From positions 1-44,287 of the forward strand of contig CAZHNG010000009.1 in assembly GCA_964533785.1 (NCBI GenBank): a DNA stretch of 44,287 nucleotides, written 5' to 3'. Of this stretch, positions 1 through 8,324 are shown one piece after another (the stretch's first letter is position 1; each line of letters opens with the position of its first letter). The DNA comes from JANQRV01 sp964533785. GTDB taxonomy: Bacteria > Bacteroidota > Bacteroidia > Chitinophagales > Saprospiraceae. Under the pieces are notes generated by a model. That model was not told where the DNA came from and searched no databases. It saw only the letters and a program-made list of their open reading frames with translations. The position numbers and the translations under genes were made by a program.

Positions 1-141
1 AGATAATACTTATCAAAACAATTACAAAAAAATTAACACTTTCTTAGCCCTTTTTATCCGCCGAATCCACATCTCCTCGCTAAGCGGCTGCAAAGATATA
101 GCCTTATTTCTTTTTTCCAAATACTTGGCTGTTTATTTTTT

Positions 142-978
142 TCAAAGCAATCTAAATTGGTGTTTCAAAGCAGAACTGAATAACAAATAAACTTTACGCC
201 GGTTCCTCACACGAATTCTCTCTTGCTTTACCCTTGCAGCAGATGCCTTTTTAATCTTATTAAACAAATTAATATAGTAGACATACGCCAGATAAACTCC
301 AAACTGCACTCCTTTGGGTAATTGAAGAATACCACTTAGCCCATCATCAAAATCTTTCTTTATGTCTTCTTCGATTTTTATTTTATCGTCATTAGTGAAA
401 TGAACAAAGTCTACTCCTGGGAAATACACCCTACCTCTTTCATCGAAATCACTTTTCATATCCCTCAAAAAATTAATTTTTTGAAAGGCGGACCCCAAAC
501 TTCTTGCAGGGCCTTTTAAATTATTGTACAATTCTGCATCCCCCTCACAAAAGACCCGCAAACACATTAAACCAACCACTTCTGCCGAACCATAAATATA
601 CTTTTTATACAGTTTGTCTTCATACGTATTAAAGCTGAGGTCCATTTCCATACTTTCCAAGAAAGCATCGATCAATTCTATTTCAATCTGGTATTGGTGA
701 ACAACTTCTTGGAAAGTGTGCAAGACAGGATTCAGACTAATTTTTTCATTTATAGCTTTGTAGGTATCTTCCCGGAAGCGGTCGAGTAAAACTTTCTTAG
801 GATAATCATGAAAAGTATCAACAATCTCGTCAGCAAACCTTACAAACCCGTAAACCGCGTAAATAGGCTGTCGAAATCTTTTGGCAAAAACACGAATTCC
901 CATTGAAAATGAAGTGCTGTACCTGGTCGTGATCAATTTGCTGCATTCAGCGCAAACCTGGTTATATAGATTCATCAT
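142..978 (-). CDS. crtB: Phytoene synthase
   Basis: Squalene/phytoene synthase family, 278 aa, the usual bacterial CrtB length. It condenses two geranylgeranyl diphosphates to phytoene, the first committed carotenoid step. Both Asp-rich Mg-diphosphate motifs are visible: DEIVD at residues 50-54 and RDMKSDFDERGR with D173 and D177. The context FLRDM...DERGRVYFP is typical of CrtB rather than squalene synthase. Two adjacent ATG codons begin the gene (978 and 975) and either could serve. It lies 49 bp downstream of the desaturase on the same strand, so the two are probably one transcript, crtI first. No cyclase, hydroxylase or ketolase gene is in the window; if the pathway continues, those genes are elsewhere. 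Confidence 0.95.
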   Translation of the reverse strand: MMNLYNQVCAECSKLITTRYSTSFSMGIRVFAKRFRQPIYAVYGFVRFADEIVDTFHDYPKKVLLDRFREDTYKAINEKISLNPVLHTFQEVVHQYQIEIELIDAFLESMEMDLSFNTYEDKLYKKYIYGSAEVVGLMCLRVFCEGDAELYNNLKGPARSLGSAFQKINFLRDMKSDFDERGRVYFPGVDFVHFTNDDKIKIEEDIKKDFDDGLSGILQLPKGVQFGVYLAYVYYINLFNKIKKASAARVKQERIRVRNRRKVYLLFSSALKHQFRLL

Positions 979-1027
979 AGCGGTGCAACTGTTAAGTTTA
1001 GAAGATAAGGTTTATCGTCAATAGTTT

Positions 1028-2500
1028 TTAATAAAAGATCTTTTCAACTTCATTTGCCACCACTTGCCCCGAAATCAATGAAGGGGGTACTCCAGGCCCG
1101 GGGGTAGTCAATTGACCAGTATAGAATAGATTACTAACCTTCTTACTTCGCATTTTCGGTTTTAAGAATGCGGTTTGCAATAATGTGTTTGCTAAACCAT
1201 ATGCATTACCTTTGAAAGAGTTGTAATCTCCGATAAAATCGCGATGTGCAAATGAACGCTTGAATATAATGTGATTCCGGATATTTTGTTCAGTCAATTC
1301 TTCTAACCTATCCAAAATCAAATTGAAATAATATTCACGCTTACTTTCCTGATCTTCTAACCCTGGAGCCAGCGGCATCAGAACGAACACATTTTCAAAC
1401 CCCTCTGGTGCAACGCTTTGGTCTGTAACGGATGGCATACAGACGTAAAACAACGGCTTAGAAGGCCACTGCGGAGAATCATAGATTTCCCTTGCGTGTT
1501 GTTTAAAATCTTCATCAAAGAAAAGATTGTGGTGATGTAGGTTTTTTAACCGCTTGTTGATTCCTAAATAGAATAACAACGAAGAAGGCGCCATCACTCT
1601 AGAGTCCCAATATTTTTTTGAATAAGACCGGTACTTCGAATCGAGAATCTTCTGGTCGACATGGTGATAATCTGCACTGGCGACAACAGCGTCTGCTTCG
1701 AATAAAGCTTTACTAGTTTTAACGGCTTTAGCTACACCATCACGAATTTCGAACTGTAATACCTCCTGATTCAATTGAATATCGACACCTTTTTCTTCTG
1801 CAAGAGTAGTCATTGCCTTTACGATCTCGTTCATTCCCCCCATGGGATACCAAGTTCCCAATTTAATATCAGCATAATTCATTAGACTATAGAGTGCAGG
1901 AGTATTCTCGGGAGTTGCGCCCAAAAAAAGAACGGGAAATTCCAGGATTTGAATTAATTTCTCGTTTGAAAAAAGCTTTTTGACATGTCTATCGATGGAT
2001 GTAAACATCTGAAGGCGGAAGAGACTTTGCATTATGCGAAAGTCAGCAAATTCCATGATGCTGTGACCAGGTTTATGTACAAAGTCACTCATGCCAACTT
2101 TATACTTGTATTCTGCTTCAGACAAAAACTTTTTGAGGTTTGCGCTACTCCCTTTTTCATGCTTTTCAAATAGACCATAGAGTTCCTCCAGATCAGCAGG
2201 CAAATCAACTTTATCATTTTGCCCAAAAAAGACTGAGTAGGAAGGGTTTAATCTCACCAGTTGATAATAGTCGCTCACCTTTTTACCGAAGCTTTCGAAA
2301 TATTGTTCGAAAACATCCGGCATCCAATACCAACTTGGTCCCATATCAAAAGTGAATCCTTCCGCATGAAATTTACGGGCCCTTCCTCCTGTACTGGAGT
2401 TTTTCTCTAAAATAGTAACATCAAAACCTCGATCCGCGAGTTTGGTTGCTGCCGCAAGGCCGGAAAAGCCTGCACCGATAACAATGATTCTTTTTGCCAA
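1028..2500 (-). CDS. crtI: Phytoene desaturase (CrtI family)
   Basis: CrtI-type FAD-dependent desaturase/isomerase, 490 aa, full length. It introduces double bonds into phytoene, normally giving lycopene. The N-terminal Rossmann motif GAGFSG is at residues 9-14, followed by an acidic strand end (TILEKN) and the GGRAR element. The C-terminal signature PGPGVPPSLISG is intact. The best start is a TTG at 2498-2500, which places the GxGxxG at residue 9 as in the family; an in-frame stop lies five codons upstream and no ATG is available (a CTG two codons earlier is the only alternative). It is probably the first gene of a crtI-crtB operon. A possible -7 element, TAGTTTCG, lies on the minus strand at 2533-2526. 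Related enzymes can act on diapo- or hydroxylated carotenoids, so the exact substrate is inferred. Confidence 0.94.
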   Translation of the reverse strand: MAKRIIVIGAGFSGLAAATKLADRGFDVTILEKNSSTGGRARKFHAEGFTFDMGPSWYWMPDVFEQYFESFGKKVSDYYQLVRLNPSYSVFFGQNDKVDLPADLEELYGLFEKHEKGSSANLKKFLSEAEYKYKVGMSDFVHKPGHSIMEFADFRIMQSLFRLQMFTSIDRHVKKLFSNEKLIQILEFPVLFLGATPENTPALYSLMNYADIKLGTWYPMGGMNEIVKAMTTLAEEKGVDIQLNQEVLQFEIRDGVAKAVKTSKALFEADAVVASADYHHVDQKILDSKYRSYSKKYWDSRVMAPSSLLFYLGINKRLKNLHHHNLFFDEDFKQHAREIYDSPQWPSKPLFYVCMPSVTDQSVAPEGFENVFVLMPLAPGLEDQESKREYYFNLILDRLEELTEQNIRNHIIFKRSFAHRDFIGDYNSFKGNAYGLANTLLQTAFLKPKMRSKKVSNLFYTGQLTTPGPGVPPSLISGQVVANEVEKIFY

Positions 2501-2588
2501 AAGCAGGTATTTTTATGTACATATTCGAAACTATGGAAGATCAACAGCGTTCTAGTAATTTTGTTTATACGCCTCAGAACGTGTTTTT

Positions 2589-2596
2589 TATATTTG
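2589..2596 (+). promoter_or_regulatory. Putative -7 element of the glucosaminidase gene
   Basis: TATATTTG matches the Bacteroidota -7 consensus TAnnTTTG and sits 14 bp before the start codon at 2611. I see no TTG at the proper distance upstream, so only the -7 half is supported. It lies in the short divergent region between crtI and the glucosaminidase gene. Confidence 0.4.
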
Positions 2597-2610
2597 CCAA
2601 AATTTGAATC

Positions 2611-3630
2611 ATGAATCCCAATAGAAGAAATACAGACACATCCCCAGCTTTTTCCTGGATCGGAAAAGGAATTCTATTTGGTCTGGCTTTTTTTATTCCA
2701 GGCATATTGATCATGAATGATATTCTTTCTGTTGAATTTAAATTAAATACGTCAACTTCACTACCAGTTATAAGCAGTATTTCTCGTGATTTTGAAACAG
2801 GAGTAGTAGCAGTAGGAGACGTATTTCAAATGAAAGCCGATAAATTTTACGGAATCGAGACAAGTATTAAAATTCAGGATTATAATAAAGAAAACAAAGA
2901 TTCCCTAAAATCAAATGATCGCCAATCGGAACCGCTTACTTTTGTTCACAATGATAAAGACTCCCTTATCATAAGCAATACTGATTCTATTGTCTATGCA
3001 GCCTGGTCCAAAGAGACTATACAAAAAAAATTGACCAAAAAATTGGGCAGGAAAAAGATGAAAGACATTCAGGCCTATCTTAGCTACATTGAAAAATATA
3101 AAGATCTCGCTTCTAAAGAGATGTACTACACCAAGATCCCGGCTAGTATTAAACTAGCCCAAGGGTTACTTGAAAGTAACGCCGGGAAAAGCTATCTGGC
3201 AAGAGTATGCAAAAATCATTTTGGCATTAAATGCCTCCCCAAAAAGGGTTTCAGAAGTGATGGCCGTATTACCAGTGGTGATTTTCAACACGATAGACTG
3301 GCCTACAACTGCAAGCAGGTATCGGATGATCATAATTGGGACAGATTCGAAATGTACCAATCAGATGAAGTAAGTTATCATCGGCATTCTGATCTGATCC
3401 TCAATAATAAAAGGTACAATTGGATGATTAATAAGTACCGAACCGGCAGAAATTATAGCCTGGAACAACAATGGTTTGAAAAAGAATCCGTACCTTACTA
3501 CGCAGTATGGGCAGTGGGTTTGAAAAAAAGTGGTTATGCCACTAATAAGCAATACGCTCAAAAATTAGCGTACATTATCGAAACCTACGAACTGTGGCGC
3601 ATAGATTACAGTGTCATTTTCTGGAGCTAG
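2611..3630 (+). CDS. Membrane-anchored glucosaminidase (FlgJ/LytG-like peptidoglycan hydrolase)
   Basis: 339 aa. Residues about 17-38 form one hydrophobic segment, so the protein is probably anchored in the inner membrane with the rest in the periplasm. Residues about 155-335 are a glucosaminidase domain (mannosyl-glycoprotein endo-beta-N-acetylglucosaminidase family). The motif IPASIKLAQGLLESNAGKS carries the catalytic Glu (E188), followed by NHFGIKC and later a YETYELWRID tail. The family cuts the glycan strand of peptidoglycan. Residues 40-150 are a low-complexity linker rich in K, D, S and N. No LysM repeat is present, although many Bacteroidota homologues have one. It is transcribed away from crtI. 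The next gene may encode a degenerate relative. The exact cell-wall role cannot be read from sequence. Confidence 0.85.
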   Translation: MNPNRRNTDTSPAFSWIGKGILFGLAFFIPGILIMNDILSVEFKLNTSTSLPVISSISRDFETGVVAVGDVFQMKADKFYGIETSIKIQDYNKENKDSLKSNDRQSEPLTFVHNDKDSLIISNTDSIVYAAWSKETIQKKLTKKLGRKKMKDIQAYLSYIEKYKDLASKEMYYTKIPASIKLAQGLLESNAGKSYLARVCKNHFGIKCLPKKGFRSDGRITSGDFQHDRLAYNCKQVSDDHNWDRFEMYQSDEVSYHRHSDLILNNKRYNWMINKYRTGRNYSLEQQWFEKESVPYYAVWAVGLKKSGYATNKQYAQKLAYIIETYELWRIDYSVIFWS

Positions 3631-3954
3631 TTAAATTCATTGGAAAGTCGAAAACTATCTCTATCTTTTTTGCATTATCAAATCATGATTGATATCCTAA
3701 TTATCCCTCTACGCTGAACATGTCCTTTCAGTGATGATCAATTAGTTTTGTGCGGGTAGGTGAAAAAAAGAAACTACACAAATCATTATCAGCTGAATCT
3801 TTAGCTAACTTTTTTGCTGTGGCAAAAAAGCAATTGAATTTATGTAAATGTTCATTCGATCCTGAACACACATAAACATCTTCAAATTATCATTTTCATA
3901 AATATTATTTTCAAATACCAATGGTAGAAGACCGTTGATCAAAAAACATTTGTT
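3631..3954. other. Intergenic region, 324 bp, with one AT-rich hairpin
   Basis: No gene was found. The one clear structure is a 9-bp perfect stem, CTTTTTTGC/GCAAAAAAG with a TGTG loop, at 3809-3830. It could act as a weak terminator in either direction, but the stem has only two GC pairs. The rest is AT-rich and probably holds the promoter of the gene at 3955; no clear TAnnTTTG was seen. Confidence 0.5.
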
Positions 3955-4956
3955 ATGCAAAACAGAGCATTGAGATTAATTTTACAATTAATGGGATTTG
4001 CTTTCTGCGGAGTGCTTTTTTTCGCCTGGTTTTCAAATCAAAAAAGCACCGTAGAAAAAAACGGAACCAATAAGGCAAAAGTACTAAAAGCTTCTGCAGC
4101 CTCCGGATATACTTCGGGTAAAGGATCAAACGAGACGATGTCTTTCAATAGTTCAGATTACAGTGGTCCGAATTATGAAAAATCCAGCATTCCGGATATT
4201 GAAGATCCTGGAACAGCAAAAGCTTTTCGATCAGAGAAGCCCGAAGGCGTAGGAGGTGTGCATGCCACTGTCGTGAGGAGCTGGAAAGGTGTACACAGGG
4301 ATGTTCCGTTTGCGACCTTAATCAATGACCGTTTCAAGAAAAAAGTACTGGAATTATCCGATGAATATGGCTTATATCCGGAAGTGTTTATGGCCAGGAT
4401 CGTAGCTTATTCTTACGATTATGTTCTAAGCCCCGAGCGTGATCCCATCGATAAAAACTATACTGCCATGAAACGTCCGAACGGTGATGATCGCGCCAGA
4501 TTTGAAAGTGTCGAAGAATCGTTAAAAGCTTATGCCGTAGTGAATGCCGGAGAAATTACCCGTTTATCTCCCGCCGGTGCCATTGCCAAACACGAACGAT
4601 CTTGGACGATGCAAAAAATCATTGAAAACAATAACTTCATTTCGAATTTAGCAGCAAAATTGCGTTCAACTAATACCTACGCCGGAATGATAGGCAAATC
4701 CAATAAGGTCTCCGAGGAAGAAAATGAGAAACGTGAGATGATCGGTGAAGCTATCAGTATGGTATCAAAAATTGAAGATAAAGTAAAAAAACAGCAAGCT
4801 AAGTCTGCCGGATTCGACAACTGGGAAGACTATGTCGATGAATTGACGGAAGAAGAAAAAGATATGCAAGAGAAAGGAGCTACTGAAAAAATAGCTGCCG
4901 TTAGCAAAAAGAAAGCATTGCACTTGAAAAGAAGAGTAGCTGCGAAGAAGAATTGA
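3955..4956 (+). CDS. Membrane-anchored protein, possibly a degenerate glucosaminidase-like domain
   Basis: 333 aa, not assigned to a family with confidence. One N-terminal hydrophobic segment (about residues 7-26) suggests membrane anchoring; residues 30-100 are a Ser/Gly/Lys-rich linker. The central part (about 115-230) has a short pattern resembling the glucosaminidase fold of the preceding gene: YGLYPEVFMARIVAYSYDY aligns with the segment around the catalytic Glu, and ESVEESLKAYA resembles the helix found later in FlgJ-like domains. A Tyr stands where the catalytic Glu would be, so if related it is likely inactive. The C-terminus (about 250-333) is highly charged, rich in E and K, and probably a coiled coil with a basic tail. 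It follows the glucosaminidase gene on the same strand after 324 bp. The function is unknown. Confidence 0.75.
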   Translation: MQNRALRLILQLMGFAFCGVLFFAWFSNQKSTVEKNGTNKAKVLKASAASGYTSGKGSNETMSFNSSDYSGPNYEKSSIPDIEDPGTAKAFRSEKPEGVGGVHATVVRSWKGVHRDVPFATLINDRFKKKVLELSDEYGLYPEVFMARIVAYSYDYVLSPERDPIDKNYTAMKRPNGDDRARFESVEESLKAYAVVNAGEITRLSPAGAIAKHERSWTMQKIIENNNFISNLAAKLRSTNTYAGMIGKSNKVSEEENEKREMIGEAISMVSKIEDKVKKQQAKSAGFDNWEDYVDELTEEEKDMQEKGATEKIAAVSKKKALHLKRRVAAKKN

Positions 4957-5238
4957 GGTAATAATATTCTTATTGAAAACGACTGTTGGAGTTTACATCG
5001 TTTTGGATTTATGATGGCGTATTTCTTCGCCTGTCATTTGAGAGATTGCAAGAGATGCCTTACGCTAGATTATTTCAAATTACCTCAAAGTACTGACATT
5101 CATTTCGCTATAAAAAGTTGGCGGGTTTCGGGTTAAATAACACCAAAATTCTTAATCTGAAACTCGCTAACTAAATATTAACCGACACACAACAGTTCTA
5201 GATAGATAGAAACTTGAATGTGTTTTCAATATTGATCA

Positions 5239-5739
5239 CTACTGTACAATGCTCTTCCCAGCTAAAGTTCCGTGGATTTTATTGACATCGATCAAGGCTG
5301 CCGAGCCGTACCATTCTTTCAATTCCATAGCCAAACTACCCGCTTTGATAGCCGGGTCTGTTTCTGTTAAAGTCTTTGCTTCTTCTAGACTTTCCACATT
5401 GAAAATATAAATGCCGCGAATGTCTCCACCGTCGAGAAAGGGGCCCGCTAATACTAATTTGCCAAGATCCGTCAACCGCTGAATATTTTCCAAATGAGCT
5501 TTTTGCAATTGCATAGCTTGATCTTTTTCGATAGCACGATTTGGCCCTTTTTTCAAAAATGCAAATACATATTTTTTCATGCCATAAGCATCAGCTCCGT
5601 ATGCTTTCGCTTTTATGGAATCAAAACCCATTTCGGCTTCAGAAATTGAGTGGTTGACATCCGGCTCAACCGAAGGCGTACATTGAAAACAGCCTATGCA
5701 AAGAGTTACCAACAAAACAACAAGGTTTGGAGTTTTCAT
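5239..5739 (-). CDS. YCII-related domain lipoprotein
   Basis: 166 aa from the ATG at 5739. An in-frame ATG 15 codons upstream (5784) would put a hydrophilic stretch before the signal peptide, so I reject it. MKTPNLVVLLVTLCIGC looks like a lipoprotein signal with Cys at 17 (a second Cys follows at 20). The mature part (about residues 45-150) is a YCII-like alpha/beta domain: KKYVFAFLKKGPNRA, then QLQKAHLENIQRLTDLGKLVLAGP, then GIYIFNVESLEEAKTLTETDP. The family is related to dimeric ferredoxin-like folds; most members have no known reaction. Secreted lipoprotein versions occur in Bacteroidota. It is a single gene, with the inverted-repeat element at 5826 just upstream. Confidence 0.8.
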   Translation of the reverse strand: MKTPNLVVLLVTLCIGCFQCTPSVEPDVNHSISEAEMGFDSIKAKAYGADAYGMKKYVFAFLKKGPNRAIEKDQAMQLQKAHLENIQRLTDLGKLVLAGPFLDGGDIRGIYIFNVESLEEAKTLTETDPAIKAGSLAMELKEWYGSAALIDVNKIHGTLAGKSIVQ

Positions 5740-5825
5740 ATTATACTGATTTTCAAACTTGTAATATAAGTGTAATAAAATCATTATTTTAGTTTAAATC
5801 CTAATTTTTCATCCTTATATTAATA

Positions 5826-5982
5826 CTAGACTTTTGACGCTAGACTCTAGAAGTTAGACTAAAAATTCTAACTAATTGACAATCAATGGAAATTTTATTT
5901 ATTCTGAAAAATTGATATCCATTGAATATCAGCGGTTTGTTGTCTAAAATCTAGCGTCTAGTGTCTAGCGTCAAAAGTCCAA
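5826..5982. repeat. MITE-like inverted-repeat element, copy 1 (157 bp)
   Basis: A non-coding element found again at 44124-44287. Its ends are inverted copies: GACTTTTGACGCTAGAC at 5829-5845 and GTCTAGCGTCAAAAGTC at 5963-5979. Inside are further palindromes (GTTAGA...TCTAAC; TCAATGGA...TCCATTGA), so most of the element can fold. A heptamer TCTAGYG is repeated three times near the right end, four times in copy 2. The element is flanked by ATTAATA on both sides (5819-5825 and 5983-5989), which could be a 7-bp target duplication. It has no coding capacity. It lies between the lipoprotein gene and the molybdoenzyme gene and probably overlaps their divergent promoter region. Confidence 0.85.
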
Positions 5983-6017
5983 ATTAATATCTAATTCTTT
6001 ATAAAATCTATCTTATC

Positions 6018-8318
6018 ATGGCTGACCAAAACAATGACGCACCGATTTTCCCCGAGAAACTTTCCGGAATAAGGGAAGAAGCCCCTGCAGAATATTCGGC
6101 CGGACCATTAGCCATCAAAAAAGCAATTGATCATTTGCTTTCGGAAATGGGACCGATCAGGGCTTTTCAAGCCATAAATAAAATGAACAAAAAAGGAGGT
6201 TTTGATTGTCCGGGGTGTGCTTGGCCTGATCCTGATGACAAAAGATCGGTTCTTGGAGAATACTGTGAAAATGGGGCCAAAGCCCTCGCCGAAGAAGCTA
6301 CCTTAAAAAAGGTTACTCCTACTTTTTTTGAAACTCATTCTATTGATGATATGCGAGTTTGGTCGGACTACGAGATCGGTAAAAAAGGGCGATTGGTAGC
6401 TCCGATGGCTATTCGGGAAAACTCAAGACATTATGAAGTGATTACCTGGGATGAAGCTTTTGCTTTGATTAACGAGGAACTGTCGAAACTAAATGACCCA
6501 AACGAGGCAGTTTTTTACACTTCCGGACGTTCTTCTAATGAGGCTGCCTATTTATACAGTCTATTTGCACGCCGTTTTGGCACGAATAACCTCCCGGATT
6601 GCTCCAATATGTGCCATGAAAGCAGTGGAGTAGCCTTGTCTCAAACGCTAGGTATAGGAAAGGGTTCCATTACCATGGACGACCTCCCTGAAGCGGAAGT
6701 CATTATGATCATTGGCCAAAACCCGGGAACGAATCATCCACGTATGTTGTCTACCTTGCAAAAAGCTAAGCAAAATGGCAGTAAAATCATCACTATCAAC
6801 CCATTAGAAGAAGCAGGTCTAAAAAGATTTCGCAACCCTCAGAGAGTGGCTGATTTTTTCTCCAACGGTACTCAAATAACGGACATTTATCTACAGGTAA
6901 GGATAAATGAAGATATCACATTACTCAAAGCCTTAATGTTAGGCTTGTTGAATGCTGATGAAAATAAAGGTTCAGTGTTGGATCACGATTTCATCGCTCA
7001 ACAAACTCACGGTTTTGATGAATTTAAAAGCCACCTAAAACAGCACTCGATCCCAGGCTTACTAGAAAAAGCAGGTATATCAAAACAGGATTTTGAAAAC
7101 GCCTTGGCACTGCTCATCCCGGCTAAGCGTGTCATAATTTGTTGGGCTATGGGATTGACGCAACACAAAAATGGTGTAGACAATATTAAGGAATGTGTAA
7201 ACCTCTTGCTCATGAAGGGCGCTATCGGGAAAAAAGGAGCCGGCACTTGCCCTGTTCGCGGCCATTCTAATGTACAGGGAGATCGTACCGTTGGCATTAA
7301 TCATCATCTGGCTCCATCTATGGCAACTAAGCTCAAAGCTATGTATCACTTCGAACCGCCTTCCGAGGACGGTCATGACACGGTACACAGTATTCAAGCG
7401 ATGTATAACGGCGACGCCAAAGTCTTCATTGCATTAGGCGGCAACTTATTGGCTGCTGCTTCTGACACCAACTATACTGCATCCGCTATACAAAACTGTG
7501 AGCTTACCGTTTCTATCAGCACAAAATTAAATCGCACCCATTTGTTTCCGGGCAGAACAGGTTTAATCCTCCCTACGCTGGGACGATCAGAAAAGGATTT
7601 AACCGGCGGAAAAAAACAAAAGGTAACGGTTGAAAACAGTATGGGAAAGGTCCATGCATCGGAAGGCACCCTCAACCCTATTTCCAAAGACCTAATGAGT
7701 GAACCTGCTATTATTTGCAGGATGGGAATGGCTTGTTTTGGTAATGAACCGGGCATCAACTGGCAGGCTTTTATGAATGATTACAGCTTGATCAGAAACG
7801 ATATTGCCGAAGTCATAACAGGTTTTAAAGATTACAACCAACGCATCGAAAAAGGCAAGGAATTCTATCTGCCTAACAATGCCCGCGATGGAAACTTCAG
7901 CAATCTCCCAGGGGGCAGGGCAAAGTTTTCCATCTGTTCCTTACCGGATCATGCTATAGCTGAAGATGAGTTTCTGCTGACTACCATCAGATCGCACGAT
8001 CAATTTAATACTACCATCTACGGCCTGGATGACCGTTACCGCGGCATCTATAATGAACGAAGGGTAGTTTTTATGAACGAAGCGGACATGCAAAAGTACG
8101 GCTTGCAAAACCTGGATTTAATCGATCTATTCTCCCATTACGGCAATGTAGAAAGGAGCGTAAGAAAGTTTCATGTTATCCCGTATAAAATACCAACTCA
8201 GAACCTGGCAGCCTATTTTCCGGAAACTAACCCCTTAATCCCAATTGATGAGTTTGCAGAGCAAAGCAATACTCCGATTTCCAAGTCGGTCAAAGTGAAG
8301 ATCAAAAAACATCAATAA
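6018..8318 (+). CDS. FdhF/YdeP family molybdopterin oxidoreductase
   Basis: 766 aa, the usual length of the YdeP-like branch of the DMSO-reductase superfamily, annotated formate-dehydrogenase-alpha-like. The N-terminal CPGCAWPDPDD motif (C64, C67) is typical of this branch and replaces the full [4Fe-4S] four-Cys motif. The catalytic region follows, with SNMCHESSG placing Cys199 at the position of the Mo ligand (Sec140 in E. coli FdhF), then IIGQNPGTNHPRML and GHSNVQGDRTVGI. The C-terminal molydopterin dinucleotide-binding domain starts near residue 640 (LLTTIRSHDQFNTT). There is no Tat signal, so it is probably cytoplasmic. E. coli YdeP affects acid resistance, but no physiological reaction is settled for the family. 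It is convergent with the VWA gene (6 bp apart) and next to a second molybdoenzyme cluster. No FdhD-like sulfurtransferase is present in the window. Confidence 0.88.
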   Translation: MADQNNDAPIFPEKLSGIREEAPAEYSAGPLAIKKAIDHLLSEMGPIRAFQAINKMNKKGGFDCPGCAWPDPDDKRSVLGEYCENGAKALAEEATLKKVTPTFFETHSIDDMRVWSDYEIGKKGRLVAPMAIRENSRHYEVITWDEAFALINEELSKLNDPNEAVFYTSGRSSNEAAYLYSLFARRFGTNNLPDCSNMCHESSGVALSQTLGIGKGSITMDDLPEAEVIMIIGQNPGTNHPRMLSTLQKAKQNGSKIITINPLEEAGLKRFRNPQRVADFFSNGTQITDIYLQVRINEDITLLKALMLGLLNADENKGSVLDHDFIAQQTHGFDEFKSHLKQHSIPGLLEKAGISKQDFENALALLIPAKRVIICWAMGLTQHKNGVDNIKECVNLLLMKGAIGKKGAGTCPVRGHSNVQGDRTVGINHHLAPSMATKLKAMYHFEPPSEDGHDTVHSIQAMYNGDAKVFIALGGNLLAAASDTNYTASAIQNCELTVSISTKLNRTHLFPGRTGLILPTLGRSEKDLTGGKKQKVTVENSMGKVHASEGTLNPISKDLMSEPAIICRMGMACFGNEPGINWQAFMNDYSLIRNDIAEVITGFKDYNQRIEKGKEFYLPNNARDGNFSNLPGGRAKFSICSLPDHAIAEDEFLLTTIRSHDQFNTTIYGLDDRYRGIYNERRVVFMNEADMQKYGLQNLDLIDLFSHYGNVERSVRKFHVIPYKIPTQNLAAYFPETNPLIPIDEFAEQSNTPISKSVKVKIKKHQ

Positions 8319-8324
8319 CAACAT

